DNA of 64,000 bases, from positions 1 through 64,000 of the forward strand of contig JABXIJ010000014.1 of the NCBI GenBank assembly GCA_013373105.1, read 5' to 3'. Made by a program: the position numbers and the translations under genes. This document shows, in pieces, positions 34,853 through 43,943 of this stretch. Origin of the DNA: Flavobacteriaceae bacterium (lineage in GTDB: Bacteria > Bacteroidota > Bacteroidia > Flavobacteriales > Flavobacteriaceae). Positions within the stretch are counted from its first letter, which is position 1; each line of letters starts with the position of its first letter. A model generated the notes under the pieces. That model was not told the origin of the DNA. It ran no database searches and saw only the letters and a program-made list of their open reading frames with translations.

Positions 34853-35884
34853 TTAATTTTTGAATTTCAATTTTTCTGAACGTCCTTTTTTAAAAATTTT
34901 ATTACTAGAATGTTTGCCTTTGCGTAATTTCTTTTGTTCTTCGAAAGGTAAATGAATAATTTCTTGACAATCTGTAGAACATGTGTTTTCCATTTTTTCT
35001 GCACATTCATCACATTGAATAAATAATAGATGACAAGCTTCATTTGCACAGTTTGTGTGAGTATCACAAGGTTTACCACATTGATGACATTTTGCAATAA
35101 CATCTTCAGAAATTCGCTCAGAACGTCTATGATCGAAAACAAAATTCTTACCAATAAACTTGTTTTCTATTCCTTCAGATTTTACTTGACGAGTGTATTC
35201 TATAATACCACCTTCTAACTGAAACACATTTTTAAAACCTTTATGTTTATAGTATGCAGAAGCTTTTTCACAACGAATACCACCTGTACAATACATCAAC
35301 AAATTCTTATCTTCTTTGTGTTCTTTTAAATCTTCTTCTATAATATCTAAAGAATCTCTAAACGTATCAACATCTGGTGTAATAGCACCATCAAAATGAC
35401 CAATTTCACTTTCATAATGATTACGCATATCAATACATATTGTGTTTGGATCTGATAAAAGTTCATTAAACTTTTTGGCATTTACATGAACACCTTTATT
35501 GGTTACATCAAAACTTTGGTCATTTAAACCATCTGCAACAATTTTGTTTCTAACCTTAACTTTAAGTTTTAAAAAAGATTTGTTGTCGTGCTCAATTGCA
35601 ACATTTAAGCGTATATCTTTTAAAAAAGCAATATTATCTAATTGCTTTTTTAAAGCATTAAAGTTTTCTGCAGGTACAGAAAGTTGAGCATTTATACCTT
35701 CGTAAGACACATAAATTCTACCTAATACTTCTAAAGCATTCCATTCTAGAAATAATTTGTCTCTTAAAATTTGAGGATTTTTAATGTGATGATATTGGTA
35801 AAAAGAAATGGTTATTCTGTCTTTACCTGCTTCATCTATTAATGCAGCACGTTCTTTCGCGCTTAACGTATTGTACAGTTGCAT
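34853..35884 (-). CDS. trhO: tRNA uridine(34) hydroxylase TrhO (rhodanese family)
   Basis: 343 aa. Makes 5-hydroxyuridine at tRNA position 34 in an oxygen-dependent reaction. N-terminal acylphosphatase-like part (YVSYEGINAQLSVPAENF), rhodanese domain (about 130-235) with the active loop MYCTGGIRCEKASAY (Cys199) and a C-terminal Cys-rich zinc-like region (CHQCGKPCDTHTNCANEACH) followed by a basic tail. A -7 box lies 54 nt upstream. Stand-alone gene. Confidence 0.93.
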   Translation of the reverse strand: MQLYNTLSAKERAALIDEAGKDRITISFYQYHHIKNPQILRDKLFLEWNALEVLGRIYVSYEGINAQLSVPAENFNALKKQLDNIAFLKDIRLNVAIEHDNKSFLKLKVKVRNKIVADGLNDQSFDVTNKGVHVNAKKFNELLSDPNTICIDMRNHYESEIGHFDGAITPDVDTFRDSLDIIEEDLKEHKEDKNLLMYCTGGIRCEKASAYYKHKGFKNVFQLEGGIIEYTRQVKSEGIENKFIGKNFVFDHRRSERISEDVIAKCHQCGKPCDTHTNCANEACHLLFIQCDECAEKMENTCSTDCQEIIHLPFEEQKKLRKGKHSSNKIFKKGRSEKLKFKN

Positions 35885-35938
35885 GCTATACTAATTTTTT
35901 AAGCTGAAATAAATTCAGGATTGTTACTAAAATTTTTG

Positions 35939-35946
35939 CAAAAGTA
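35939..35946 (-). promoter_or_regulatory. -7 box for trhO
   Basis: TACTTTTG on the minus strand, 54 nt from the trhO ATG. No TTTG at the -33 position. Confidence 0.4.
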
Positions 35947-36121
35947 ATTGTTTTTCTGATTTCTACATAGTTATAAGCATTACAATTACTTTTTTAAAAA
36001 ATTTAAACAATGAGTTAAAAATTAAACAATACGAAACATTTAGTAAAAAATTCTTAAAATAACAGTCATCATTGAAATTGTTAGCATCTTTGCAGTATTA
36101 AAATTTAATAGTATAATTCTT

Positions 36122-37111
36122 ATGAAAATAGCAGTTGTTGGTGCAACAGGTATGGTAGGCACAGTAATGTTAAAAGTTTTGGAAGAAAGAAATTTACCAA
36201 TAACAGAATTAATTCCTGTAGCTTCAGAAAAGTCAGCAGGAAAGCAATTAATGTATAAAAATAAAGCGTACACAATTGTAACCTTAGAAGATGCTGTAGC
36301 TGCAAGGCCAGATATCGCATTATTTTCTGCAGGTGGAGATACTTCTTTAGAATGGGCTCCTAAATTTGCAAATGTTGGCACCACAGTTATAGATAATTCT
36401 TCTGCTTGGCGAATGGAACCAGATAAAAAATTAGTGGTTCCTGAAATAAATGGTAATGTATTAACTGCAGAAGATAAAATTATTGCTAATCCTAATTGTT
36501 CTACAATTCAATTAGTAATGGTGTTAGCTCCTTTACACAAAAAATACAAAATGAAACGTGTTGTAGTTTCAACATATCAATCTGTATCTGGTACAGGTGT
36601 TAAAGCTGTACAACAATTAGACAATGAAGAAGCAGGTATAGAGGGTGAAATGGCTTATCCTCATAAAATTGGTAGAAATGCCTTACCTCATTGTGACATT
36701 TTTTTAGAAAATGGATACACAAAAGAAGAAATGAAACTGGTTAAAGAACCTAAGAAAATATTAAACGATGAGTCTTTTTCGGTAACAGCAACTGCTGTTA
36801 GAATACCAACTGCAGGAGGACATTCAGAAGCTGTTAATGTACAGTTTGAAAATAATTTTGAATTAGAAGAAGTACGAAATATTTTAACGGCTACACCAGG
36901 AGTTGTTGTAGAAGATGATATTTCTAATAACGTATATCCAATGCCAATTAATGCAAATGATAAAGATGAAGTATTTGTTGGTAGAATTAGACGCGATGAA
37001 TCTCAAGAAAATACCTTAAATTTGTGGATAGTTGCAGATAACCTTAGAAAAGGTGCTGCAACAAATACAATTCAAATAGCAGAGTATTTAATAGATAATA
37101 AACTAGTTTAA
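36122..37111 (+). CDS. asd: Aspartate-semialdehyde dehydrogenase
   Basis: 329 aa. Reduces aspartyl phosphate to the semialdehyde for Lys, Thr, Met and diaminopimelate synthesis. NADP site VGATGMVGTVML at residues 6-17, catalytic Cys126 in NPNCSTIQLVMV, and the His in GGHSEAVNVQF. A near-consensus -7 box (CATCTTTG, 36085-36092) is 29 nt upstream. Followed 8 nt later by the PaaE-like reductase. Confidence 0.95.
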   Translation: MKIAVVGATGMVGTVMLKVLEERNLPITELIPVASEKSAGKQLMYKNKAYTIVTLEDAVAARPDIALFSAGGDTSLEWAPKFANVGTTVIDNSSAWRMEPDKKLVVPEINGNVLTAEDKIIANPNCSTIQLVMVLAPLHKKYKMKRVVVSTYQSVSGTGVKAVQQLDNEEAGIEGEMAYPHKIGRNALPHCDIFLENGYTKEEMKLVKEPKKILNDESFSVTATAVRIPTAGGHSEAVNVQFENNFELEEVRNILTATPGVVVEDDISNNVYPMPINANDKDEVFVGRIRRDESQENTLNLWIVADNLRKGAATNTIQIAEYLIDNKLV

Positions 37112-37119
37112 ATTTATTT

Positions 37120-38163
37120 ATGGCAACATTTAATAAAGTAAACATAAAAGAAATAAAACAAGAAACCGCAAATGCGGTTTCTGTTGTTTTTGATATTCCT
37201 GAAAACCTAAAAGATGAGTTTTCATTTACAGCTGGTCAATACATTACTTTACAGCATAATATTAATGGAAAAAATGTAAGAAGAGCCTATTCAATTTGCT
37301 CTACTCCAAAAAGTGGTGAAGTTAGAGTGGCAATTAAAAAAGTAGAAAAAGGTACATTTTCTGTTTATGCAACTTCTGAATTAAAAGAAGGTGATACCAT
37401 AGAAATTTCTACACCAGAAGGAAGATTTTTATTGAATCCAGAGGCAAATAAAAATTACCTTGCTTTTGCAGCAGGTTCTGGAATTACACCAATTCTTTCA
37501 ATGGTTAAATCAGTTTTGCAAAATGAACCAAGTTCAACCTTTACCTTAATTTATGGAAATAAATCTATAGCTGATACTATTTTTTATGAAGAATTATTAG
37601 AATTAAAAGCTAAATACAATAATTATAATTTAGACTTTGTATTTAGTAGAGAACGTAATGATGATACTAAATATGGTAGAATTGATACTGGCTTAACTAA
37701 TTTATTCATCAAAAATAAATATAAAGATATTTCCTTTGACGCTGCATTTTTATGTGGCCCAGAAGAAATGATTAACACTGTTTCTAGTACCTTAAAAGCT
37801 GCTGGTTTTTCTGACAACAATATTCATTTTGAATTATTTACAGCTTCTATAGATGAAGAGGCTACTAAAGAAATTTCTGATGGCACAACAGAAGTTACTG
37901 TATTATTAGACGACGAAGAAACAACCTTTAGCATGCAGCAATCAGATAATATTTTAGCTGCAGCATTACGTAACGATTTAGACCCACCCTACTCTTGCCA
38001 AGGAGGAGTTTGTAGTTCTTGTTTAGCCAAAGTTACAAATGGTAAAGCAGTTATGACTAAAAACACTATTCTTACAGATAGTGAAATTGAAGAAGGTTTT
38101 GTTCTAACTTGTCAGGCACATCCAACAACAACAAAAATTGCAATAGATTTTGATGATGTGTAA
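37120..38163 (+). CDS. Ferredoxin-NADP reductase-type flavoprotein with C-terminal 2Fe-2S domain (PaaE-like)
   Basis: 347 aa. FAD domain with RRAYSICSTPKSGEVRVAIK (about 51-70), NAD domain starting AFAAGSGITPILSMVKS with FLCGPEEMINTV, then a plant-type ferredoxin domain at the C-terminus: PPYSCQGGVCSSCLAKV and FVLTCQAHP (four Cys for 2Fe-2S). Same order as PaaE, the reductase of phenylacetyl-CoA epoxygenase. The other paa genes are absent here, so it more likely serves a lone oxygenase or desaturase encoded elsewhere. Follows asd by 8 nt. Confidence 0.87.
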   Translation: MATFNKVNIKEIKQETANAVSVVFDIPENLKDEFSFTAGQYITLQHNINGKNVRRAYSICSTPKSGEVRVAIKKVEKGTFSVYATSELKEGDTIEISTPEGRFLLNPEANKNYLAFAAGSGITPILSMVKSVLQNEPSSTFTLIYGNKSIADTIFYEELLELKAKYNNYNLDFVFSRERNDDTKYGRIDTGLTNLFIKNKYKDISFDAAFLCGPEEMINTVSSTLKAAGFSDNNIHFELFTASIDEEATKEISDGTTEVTVLLDDEETTFSMQQSDNILAAALRNDLDPPYSCQGGVCSSCLAKVTNGKAVMTKNTILTDSEIEEGFVLTCQAHPTTTKIAIDFDDV

Positions 38164-38178
38164 AAATTCATATTTTTG
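38149..38178 (+). promoter_or_regulatory. Promoter of the LysE-family gene, inside the reductase 3' end
   Basis: TTTG (38149-38152), 18 nt, TATTTTTG (38171-38178): both boxes of the Bacteroidota promoter. The -7 box ends 6 nt before the ATG at 38185, so the transcript would start at or next to the start codon. Confidence 0.55.
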
Positions 38179-38184
38179 TTAAGT

Positions 38185-38862
38185 ATGGATTTTTATGATA
38201 TAAAAAGTGCATTATTAATAGGTTTTTTCATGGCTTTCATGATTGGGCCTGTTTTTTTTATGCTAATTCAAACCAGTATTTTAAAAGGAGCAAGAGCTGC
38301 TATAGTTTTTGATGTAGGTGTTGTACTTGCTGATATTACTTTTATATTAATTGCCTATTATGGTAGTAGATCTTTATTAGAAAAAATTAAAGATGACCCA
38401 AGATTGTTTTTTATTGGTGGTTTAGTACTAATTATTTATGGGTTAATTACCTATTTTGATAAAGAAAACAAAAAAGAGTCTATTGAAAATGATGATGAAA
38501 TAGAAGTACCCATAGTAAAAAATAATTATTTGAAATTATTTTTAAAAGGATACTTTTTAAACTTTATTAATGTTGGTGTTTTAGCATTTTGGTTAGGAAC
38601 TATCTTAGTAATTGGTCCTTCGTTAAAAATGGACCAGAATGCAATTTTTAGTTATTTTACAATTATAATAATTGGCTATTTTATAACAGATTTAGGAAAG
38701 ATTTTTTTAGCAAAACAATTAAGAGACAAACTTACACCTTTAGTTATTTATAGAGTAAAAAGAGTTATGGGAATTATACTAATTGTTTGCGGTGTACTAC
38801 TCATGTTAAAAGGATTTATACCTAATGAAGAAATCAATAATTTTTTAAATAAAAAACCTTAG
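38185..38862 (+). CDS. LysE/RhtB family transporter
   Basis: 225 aa from the ATG at 38185; a TTG three codons upstream is possible but sits in the promoter. Six membrane helices. N-terminal LysE signature: IGFFMAFMIGPVFFMLIQTS, then ARAAIVFDVGVVLADITFI. Such proteins export amino acids or related small molecules; substrate unknown. Its stop codon lies in the arm of the terminator hairpin that follows. Confidence 0.87.
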   Translation: MDFYDIKSALLIGFFMAFMIGPVFFMLIQTSILKGARAAIVFDVGVVLADITFILIAYYGSRSLLEKIKDDPRLFFIGGLVLIIYGLITYFDKENKKESIENDDEIEVPIVKNNYLKLFLKGYFLNFINVGVLAFWLGTILVIGPSLKMDQNAIFSYFTIIIIGYFITDLGKIFLAKQLRDKLTPLVIYRVKRVMGIILIVCGVLLMLKGFIPNEEINNFLNKKP

Positions 38863-38880
38863 CAAATGCTAAGGTTTTTT
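38851..38880. terminator. Bidirectional terminator, LysE / M1 peptidase
   Basis: Perfect 14-bp stem AAAAAACCTTAGCA/TGCTAAGGTTTTTT with a 2-nt AA gap. Terminal A- and T-runs let it act on both strands for the two convergent genes. Confidence 0.85.
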
Positions 38881-38900
38881 ATTTAAAATTGAATTCTTTT

Positions 38901-40742
38901 TTATTTAGATAACTTATTATTATCTGGCTTAACATCTGCCATTAAACCACTTGTGTTTAATTGTACAGATTTTACTTCTTTAGGTGTTGTAAAAGTATAC
39001 GTTGGATAAGCCCAACCCCAATCTTTTAAGATAGTAGCTGTTGTAGGCTTGTTACCTCTCATCATCTCTAAAGCAATATTAAAACTCTCTTTTGTACCAT
39101 CTGTATATTCTACATCAACATCTATTGGCATTGGCATCTGACCAATTCTTTCTAATGTTATAGATTTTCCATCAATAGATTTTACACCATAATCTATAGT
39201 ATGTGTAGTTTGTGTCCATTCATTTAAATACCAATCTAAATGAATACCAGAAATTTTTTCCATAGTTCTTTTAATATCATTTGGTGTTGGATGTTTAAAA
39301 GAAAAATCATTAAAGTATTTTTTTAATCCTTTTGCTACATTTTCTTTACCAATTACATATTCTAACTGACTTAAAAATATAGCACCTTTTGAGTAGCTAG
39401 CTGTACCATAAGCCCAGTTAGTATTGTACCTGTCTGAATGTGTGCTTAAGGTTTCTTCATAACCTCTTGATACTATTGAATAGTATCCTCTATAAGATCC
39501 AGAATGAGGGTTCTCTCTCCCTTCTTCTAAGATTTTATTTTCTGCTTTGTTAGAAATATAAGTTGTAAAACCTTCATCCATCCAAGGGTGTAAACTTTCG
39601 TTTGTTGCTAATAAGAACTGGAACCAAGTATGTGCCATTTCATGTGCAGTTACACCAAAAAGACTTCCAAATGATCTTTGCCCTGTTATTAAAGTTGACA
39701 TTGCATATTCCATACCTCCATCTCCACCTTGAATTACAGAATATTGTTTATATGGATATTGACCAACATTTTCACTAAAATACTCGATTAATTCAGCTGT
39801 TTTTGGCTGTAAATTTTTCCAGTTTTTTAGATACTTATCTTCCATTGTTTTCTTGTAAAAGAAGTGTAAATCAATGTTGTCTTTAGTTGTTATTTTATCG
39901 TGATTATATTCTGGATCTGCAGCCCACATAAAATCATGAACATTTGGCGCTTTAAAATGCCATGTTAATTTATCGCCTTCTGGTAAGGTAAGTTCTTTAG
40001 ATTTGTCTTCATATCCATGACCTACTTCTTGTGGATTTTGCACATATCCTGTACCACCAACAACATAGTTTTTATCGATATGAATAGTAACATCAAAATC
40101 TCCCCAAACTCCATGAAATTCTCTAGCTATATATGGTGGTGTGTGCCATCCTTCAAAATCGTATTCTGCCATTTTAGGATACCACTGTGCCATAGATAAT
40201 GCTACTCCTTCTGCATTATTTCTTCCTGATCTACGGATTTGAACAGGCACTTGAGCATCAAAATTCATAGAAAAAGTTACACTTTCACCAGCTTTAATTG
40301 GTTTATTTAAAGTTACTTCTAAAATTGTACCTACAGTTTCAAAGTTAACTGCTTCACCATTTTGAGTTAAAGATTTTACTTTTATATACCCAATTTCATC
40401 TGGTTTTAGCTTGCTTATTCTATCTCTTACTCTTCTGTCTGGATCTTTAATGTTTAACGAACGAACATCCATTTGAGAACCAGGTTGAAAAGCATTAAAA
40501 TATAAGTGATAAAAAACCTTATCTAAATCATCAGGAGAGTTATTGGTATAAACTAACTCTTGCTTACCTTTATATTGGTATTTGTTTACATCTACATCAA
40601 TATCCATAGTATAATTTACCTGTTGTTGCCAATAGCCATTATTAGAGCTCTTTTTAACGATAAATTTTTTATACACTTCTTTAGTTTGTGCACATGATGT
40701 AAGCACCGCAATTGATAAGACTAGTAGAACTAATTTTCTCAT
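38901..40742 (-). CDS. M1 family metallopeptidase, lipoprotein
   Basis: 613 aa. Lipobox with Cys17 (VLTSCAQ). N-terminal beta domain, then the gluzincin core with HEMAH at 367-371 and the third zinc ligand Glu390 (MDEGFTTY), spaced 18 residues as in M1. The exopeptidase motif is GGMEYAM at 342-348 in place of canonical GAMEN. Surface or periplasmic zinc peptidase; substrates unknown. It is the last gene of the MBL-S8-M1 run, 19 nt after the subtilase. Confidence 0.9.
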   Translation of the reverse strand: MRKLVLLVLSIAVLTSCAQTKEVYKKFIVKKSSNNGYWQQQVNYTMDIDVDVNKYQYKGKQELVYTNNSPDDLDKVFYHLYFNAFQPGSQMDVRSLNIKDPDRRVRDRISKLKPDEIGYIKVKSLTQNGEAVNFETVGTILEVTLNKPIKAGESVTFSMNFDAQVPVQIRRSGRNNAEGVALSMAQWYPKMAEYDFEGWHTPPYIAREFHGVWGDFDVTIHIDKNYVVGGTGYVQNPQEVGHGYEDKSKELTLPEGDKLTWHFKAPNVHDFMWAADPEYNHDKITTKDNIDLHFFYKKTMEDKYLKNWKNLQPKTAELIEYFSENVGQYPYKQYSVIQGGDGGMEYAMSTLITGQRSFGSLFGVTAHEMAHTWFQFLLATNESLHPWMDEGFTTYISNKAENKILEEGRENPHSGSYRGYYSIVSRGYEETLSTHSDRYNTNWAYGTASYSKGAIFLSQLEYVIGKENVAKGLKKYFNDFSFKHPTPNDIKRTMEKISGIHLDWYLNEWTQTTHTIDYGVKSIDGKSITLERIGQMPMPIDVDVEYTDGTKESFNIALEMMRGNKPTTATILKDWGWAYPTYTFTTPKEVKSVQLNTSGLMADVKPDNNKLSK

Positions 40743-40761
40743 ATTTTGTTGTAGTTATTAA

Positions 40762-42375
40762 TTATCTATTAATCATATTATCTGCCATCTTTAAAGCATT
40801 GTAAGCATTTACAACTCTTCCAGAAACAGATAATTCTTCGAATTTTACTTTTTCGTCTTTTGTACCTGGCTTTATAACCTCTAAGTTAATTTTAGTACCA
40901 GAATTCATAATGATATGTTTAACTTGACTTGCAGTTAATTTCGGATAATAAGAACGTATTAACGCTGCAACACCAGCAGTTGCAGGTGCAGCCATAGAAG
41001 TTCCATTAAACTTTTTGTATTCGTTTTCTGGAGTTGTTGAATATACTTGTACTCCAGGCGCAAAAATATCTACATTCTTTTTACCATAATTAGAAAAACT
41101 AGCTGGTAAAGTTTCTGAATAATTTGCACTCATAGCGCCAATAGTTAAAACGTTATCTGCAATTTCGTTCACTAAGTCTTGAGAATCATTTGGGAAAGTT
41201 TTTTCTATATCGATATTCTTACCATCGTTTCCAGCAGCATTTACAATTAATACATCTTTAGAAGCTGCGTATTTAATAGCATCGTAAACCCATTGTTTTT
41301 TTGGTGAATACGCTTTACCGAAACTTGTGTTAATTACTTTTGCACCATTATCTACTGCATAACGAATTGCTAAAGCCACATCTTTATCGTATTCATCTCC
41401 ATCTGGTACTGCTCTAACTGCCATTAATCTCACATTATCTGCAACACCATTCATTCCTTTGTTGTTGTTTCTAGTTGCTGCTATAATACCAGAAACGTGT
41501 GATCCATGTGCTTCATCTTTTACAGAATGACCTGTTTTGTTATTACCATAAATGGTAACTTCCATGGTGTTAGCATCATTATTAAGAACTTTTCTGTAAT
41601 CTGTTATTGGTTTGTTTTCGATTAACGTATTAGCGTCTTCAATTAAAGTTGTTAATTCTTTTTTAGCATCTGCTAAAGATGGTAAACCAAAACCATACAT
41701 TTGTTGTGCAATTTGAACGCTTCTAGTAAGATTTTGATCTTCAGATTTAATTGCTAAAACATCTTCTTTTGTATATTTCTTATCTCCAAAATGCTTAGAA
41801 ATATTATCGTTTGCAAAATTAACAGCTGCTAAAATTTGTTCGTATCTTCCTTTATTAGTTTTAGCTGTTTTTATTTTTTGTTCTTGTTCTTCTTTCGCTT
41901 TTTTATAATCTTCTTCTGATGCTATAGAAGGGTTTGCTAAAATTCTAGCAGACTCATAGTTTTCTTTATAGATATCTCCTAAGAAATTCCATCCATAAAT
42001 ATCATCTACAAAACCGTTTTTATCATCATCTATTTTATTGTTTGGTATTTCATCTTCATTTACCCATGCAACATCTTTTAAATCTTCATGCGCTAAATCT
42101 GTTCCACTATCAATAACTCCAACAATTACAACTTTTCCTTTTTTACCTTTTAAAAACTCATATGCTTTGTTAACACTCATTCCAGGAATAGTATCTTTTT
42201 CTAAGTCTAAGTGTTGCCAATTATTTTTTTCATCTTCAGTTAATGAAGCCTTTTTTGCAACAGTATTAACTGCATTATCTAATGCAGGAGGTACAGGAAT
42301 ATTTGCAATTGATTTACACCCTGTAATTAAAAGTCCAGCTACAGCTGTAACTAAAATTGGTTTTAAAATTCTCAT
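40762..42375 (-). CDS. S8 subtilisin-like protease, lipoprotein, with a large insertion
   Basis: 537 aa. Lipobox Cys20 (LLITGC). Catalytic triad Asp89 (VIDSGTDLAHEDL), His290 (EAHGSHVSGI) and Ser460 (FNGTSMAAPATAGVA), with the oxyanion Asn in NAAGND. Asp and His are about 200 residues apart, against about 32 in subtilisin; the extra 150 or so residues (about 130-280) are charged and helical (KKAKEEQEQKIKTAK...). An inserted helical domain is inferred. Starts 8 nt after the MBL gene. Confidence 0.9.
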   Translation of the reverse strand: MRILKPILVTAVAGLLITGCKSIANIPVPPALDNAVNTVAKKASLTEDEKNNWQHLDLEKDTIPGMSVNKAYEFLKGKKGKVVIVGVIDSGTDLAHEDLKDVAWVNEDEIPNNKIDDDKNGFVDDIYGWNFLGDIYKENYESARILANPSIASEEDYKKAKEEQEQKIKTAKTNKGRYEQILAAVNFANDNISKHFGDKKYTKEDVLAIKSEDQNLTRSVQIAQQMYGFGLPSLADAKKELTTLIEDANTLIENKPITDYRKVLNNDANTMEVTIYGNNKTGHSVKDEAHGSHVSGIIAATRNNNKGMNGVADNVRLMAVRAVPDGDEYDKDVALAIRYAVDNGAKVINTSFGKAYSPKKQWVYDAIKYAASKDVLIVNAAGNDGKNIDIEKTFPNDSQDLVNEIADNVLTIGAMSANYSETLPASFSNYGKKNVDIFAPGVQVYSTTPENEYKKFNGTSMAAPATAGVAALIRSYYPKLTASQVKHIIMNSGTKINLEVIKPGTKDEKVKFEELSVSGRVVNAYNALKMADNMINR

Positions 42376-42383
42376 GATTCTAA

Positions 42384-43226
42384 TTAATTAAATATATCTT
42401 TAAATTTATAGGTATTGTTGAGTCTTACTCCTTTTTCTGTGTGTTTAACTGTGCATAATTCATTGTAGGCATCATGTTCTAAAAAAAGATAAAACTCTTT
42501 ATCTGCTGCTTGTTTTAAGAATGCAGCTTTTTCTTTTATAGTTAACAAAGGTCTAGTATCGTAACCCATAACATAAGGTAATGGAATATGACCAACTGTT
42601 GGTAATAAATCTGCCATAAAAACAACTGTTTTACCTTGGTAAGTAATTTTTGGTAACATTTGTTTTTCTGTATGACCATCGACAAAAATTACATCGAATC
42701 CTATTTGATCGTTATAGTTTCTATGGATGAATTCTAATTGCCCACTTTCTTTTATGGGAATTATATTTTCTGTTAAAAATGAAGCTCTTTCTCTAGCATT
42801 AGGTTCTGTAGCCCATTTCCAGTGTTTGTTATTAGACCAAACTTTTGCATTTTTAAAAGCTGGCACTAAGAGTCCGTTTTCATTTCTTTCTATTACGCCT
42901 CCACAATGATCGAAATGTAAATGAGTTAAAAATACATCAGTAATATCGTCTCTATGAAAGCCTAATTTTTTTAGTGATTTATCCAAAGAAAAATCACCAA
43001 ACAAATAATAGTAACTAAAAAAATTTTCTGATTGTTTATTTCCTAACCCTGTATCTATTAATATTAAACGATTACCATTTTCAATTAGCATACAACGCAT
43101 GCTCATTTCTATCATATTATTGGCATCTGCAGGGTTTGTTCTTTGCCAAATAGATTTTGGGACAACACCAAACATTGCTCCACCATCTAACTTAAAATTA
43201 CCAGTTTCTATTGGATAAATTTTCAT
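42384..43226 (-). CDS. MBL-fold metallohydrolase
   Basis: 280 aa from the ATG at 43226; a TTG three codons further up is not needed. Metallo-beta-lactamase fold with HLHFDHCGG (metal site), FVDGHTEKQML, FMADLLPTVGHIP and LEHD at the end. No signal peptide, so probably cytoplasmic; quorum-quenching lactonase or other esterase activities are possible but not shown. A -7-like box (CATCTTTG, 43233-43240) ends 6 nt before the ATG. First in the run with the S8 and M1 peptidases. Confidence 0.85.
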   Translation of the reverse strand: MKIYPIETGNFKLDGGAMFGVVPKSIWQRTNPADANNMIEMSMRCMLIENGNRLILIDTGLGNKQSENFFSYYYLFGDFSLDKSLKKLGFHRDDITDVFLTHLHFDHCGGVIERNENGLLVPAFKNAKVWSNNKHWKWATEPNARERASFLTENIIPIKESGQLEFIHRNYNDQIGFDVIFVDGHTEKQMLPKITYQGKTVVFMADLLPTVGHIPLPYVMGYDTRPLLTIKEKAAFLKQAADKEFYLFLEHDAYNELCTVKHTEKGVRLNNTYKFKDIFN

Positions 43227-43242
43227 AGATAGCAAAGATGTT

Positions 43243-43274
43243 AAAAAAAAGGGAGATTTTAGTTAAGAAATCTC
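43243..43274 (-). terminator. Terminator-like hairpin before the MBL gene
   Basis: Minus strand: GAGATTT/AAATCTC stem (7 bp, arms 43253-43259 and 43268-43274), then CC and eight T. It would stop read-through from the tRNA side just before the MBL promoter. Confidence 0.45.
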
Positions 43275-43407
43275 TAAAGGTTATGAGTTTACACTATTAT
43301 ACAGCCTTAAAACTATCAAATTAATAAAAATTTATTTTATAATGTTTTATTCAATATTAAATAAAATAAATTTTATACTATAATATAAAAAAATACTAGA
43401 CATAAAT

Positions 43408-43439
43408 AACAAAGCACTTACAACTGTAAGTGCTTTGTT
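43408..43439 (-). terminator. Terminator of tRNA-Cys
   Basis: Perfect 15-bp inverted repeat AACAAAGCACTTACA/TGTAAGTGCTTTGTT separated by 2 nt, starting 5 nt after the tRNA 3' end. The T-tail on the minus strand is short. Confidence 0.6.
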
Positions 43440-43443
43440 AATG

Positions 43444-43514
43444 AGGTGCCGAGCGGATTCGAACCGCTGTAGATGGTGTTGCAGACCACTGCCTAGCCAC
43501 TCGGCCACGGCACC
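43444..43514 (-). tRNA. tRNA-Cys (GCA)
   Basis: 71 nt without encoded CCA. Acceptor GGTGCCG/CGGCACC, T-arm with GGTTCGAATCC, D-arm GGCCGAGTGGCTAGGC, anticodon loop CTGCAAC with GCA, and U73, the discriminator base expected for tRNA-Cys. Has its own promoter and terminator. Confidence 0.96.
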
Positions 43515-43529
43515 CTGTGAATTGGTTTG

Positions 43530-43560
43530 CAAATTTAAGGTTTTTTATATTTACTACAAG
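43530..43560 (-). promoter_or_regulatory. Promoter of tRNA-Cys
   Basis: On the minus strand CTTG (43560-43557), 19 nt, TAAATTTG (43537-43530): TTG at -33 and an exact TAnnTTTG -7 box, ending 15 nt before the tRNA 5' end. Confidence 0.65.
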
Positions 43561-43571
43561 TTTTTTTGAAA

Positions 43572-43931
43572 TTATCGTCTATCAAATAGCTCAATAACTA
43601 CCTCTGCTACATTTCCTCCAATAGGTGGATTTAATTTTGCAACAGAAACTCTAGCTTCTTGTATCATTTTAATCTCAGCAAAAAAACGATTTAAAATTCG
43701 TTTTGCCACATGTTCAAGTAATTTAGAACGAATAGCCATTTCTTCTTTTACAATTGTATTTAGATGAACATAATCTACAGTATCTACTAAATTATCGGAT
43801 GTTGCAGATTTGCTTAGTTCTGCAACAACTTCTACATTAACATTATACCAAGAACCAATTTTTGCTTCTTCATCTAAACAACCATGATTTGCATAAAGTT
43901 TTATAGTATTTACATAAATTTTTCCTTGCAT
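43572..43931 (-). CDS. folB: Dihydroneopterin aldolase
   Basis: 119 aa, the usual length. Folate pathway: splits 7,8-dihydroneopterin to hydroxymethyl-dihydropterin and glycolaldehyde. Motifs: LYANHGCLDEEAKIGSWYNV (active site Glu and Tyr region), TVDYVHLNTIV, LLEHVAKRIL and the C-terminal VAKLNPPIGG (Lys). Follows the DUF2452 gene by 12 nt on the same strand. Confidence 0.93.
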   Translation of the reverse strand: MQGKIYVNTIKLYANHGCLDEEAKIGSWYNVNVEVVAELSKSATSDNLVDTVDYVHLNTIVKEEMAIRSKLLEHVAKRILNRFFAEIKMIQEARVSVAKLNPPIGGNVAEVVIELFDRR

Positions 43932-43943
43932 AGTCTATGAAGT

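Noticed and set aside
43347-43532. Open frame of 61 codons on the minus strand
   Set aside because: It runs across tRNA-Cys and its terminator; the AEWLGSGLQ wording is the well-known translation of a tRNA gene, not a protein.
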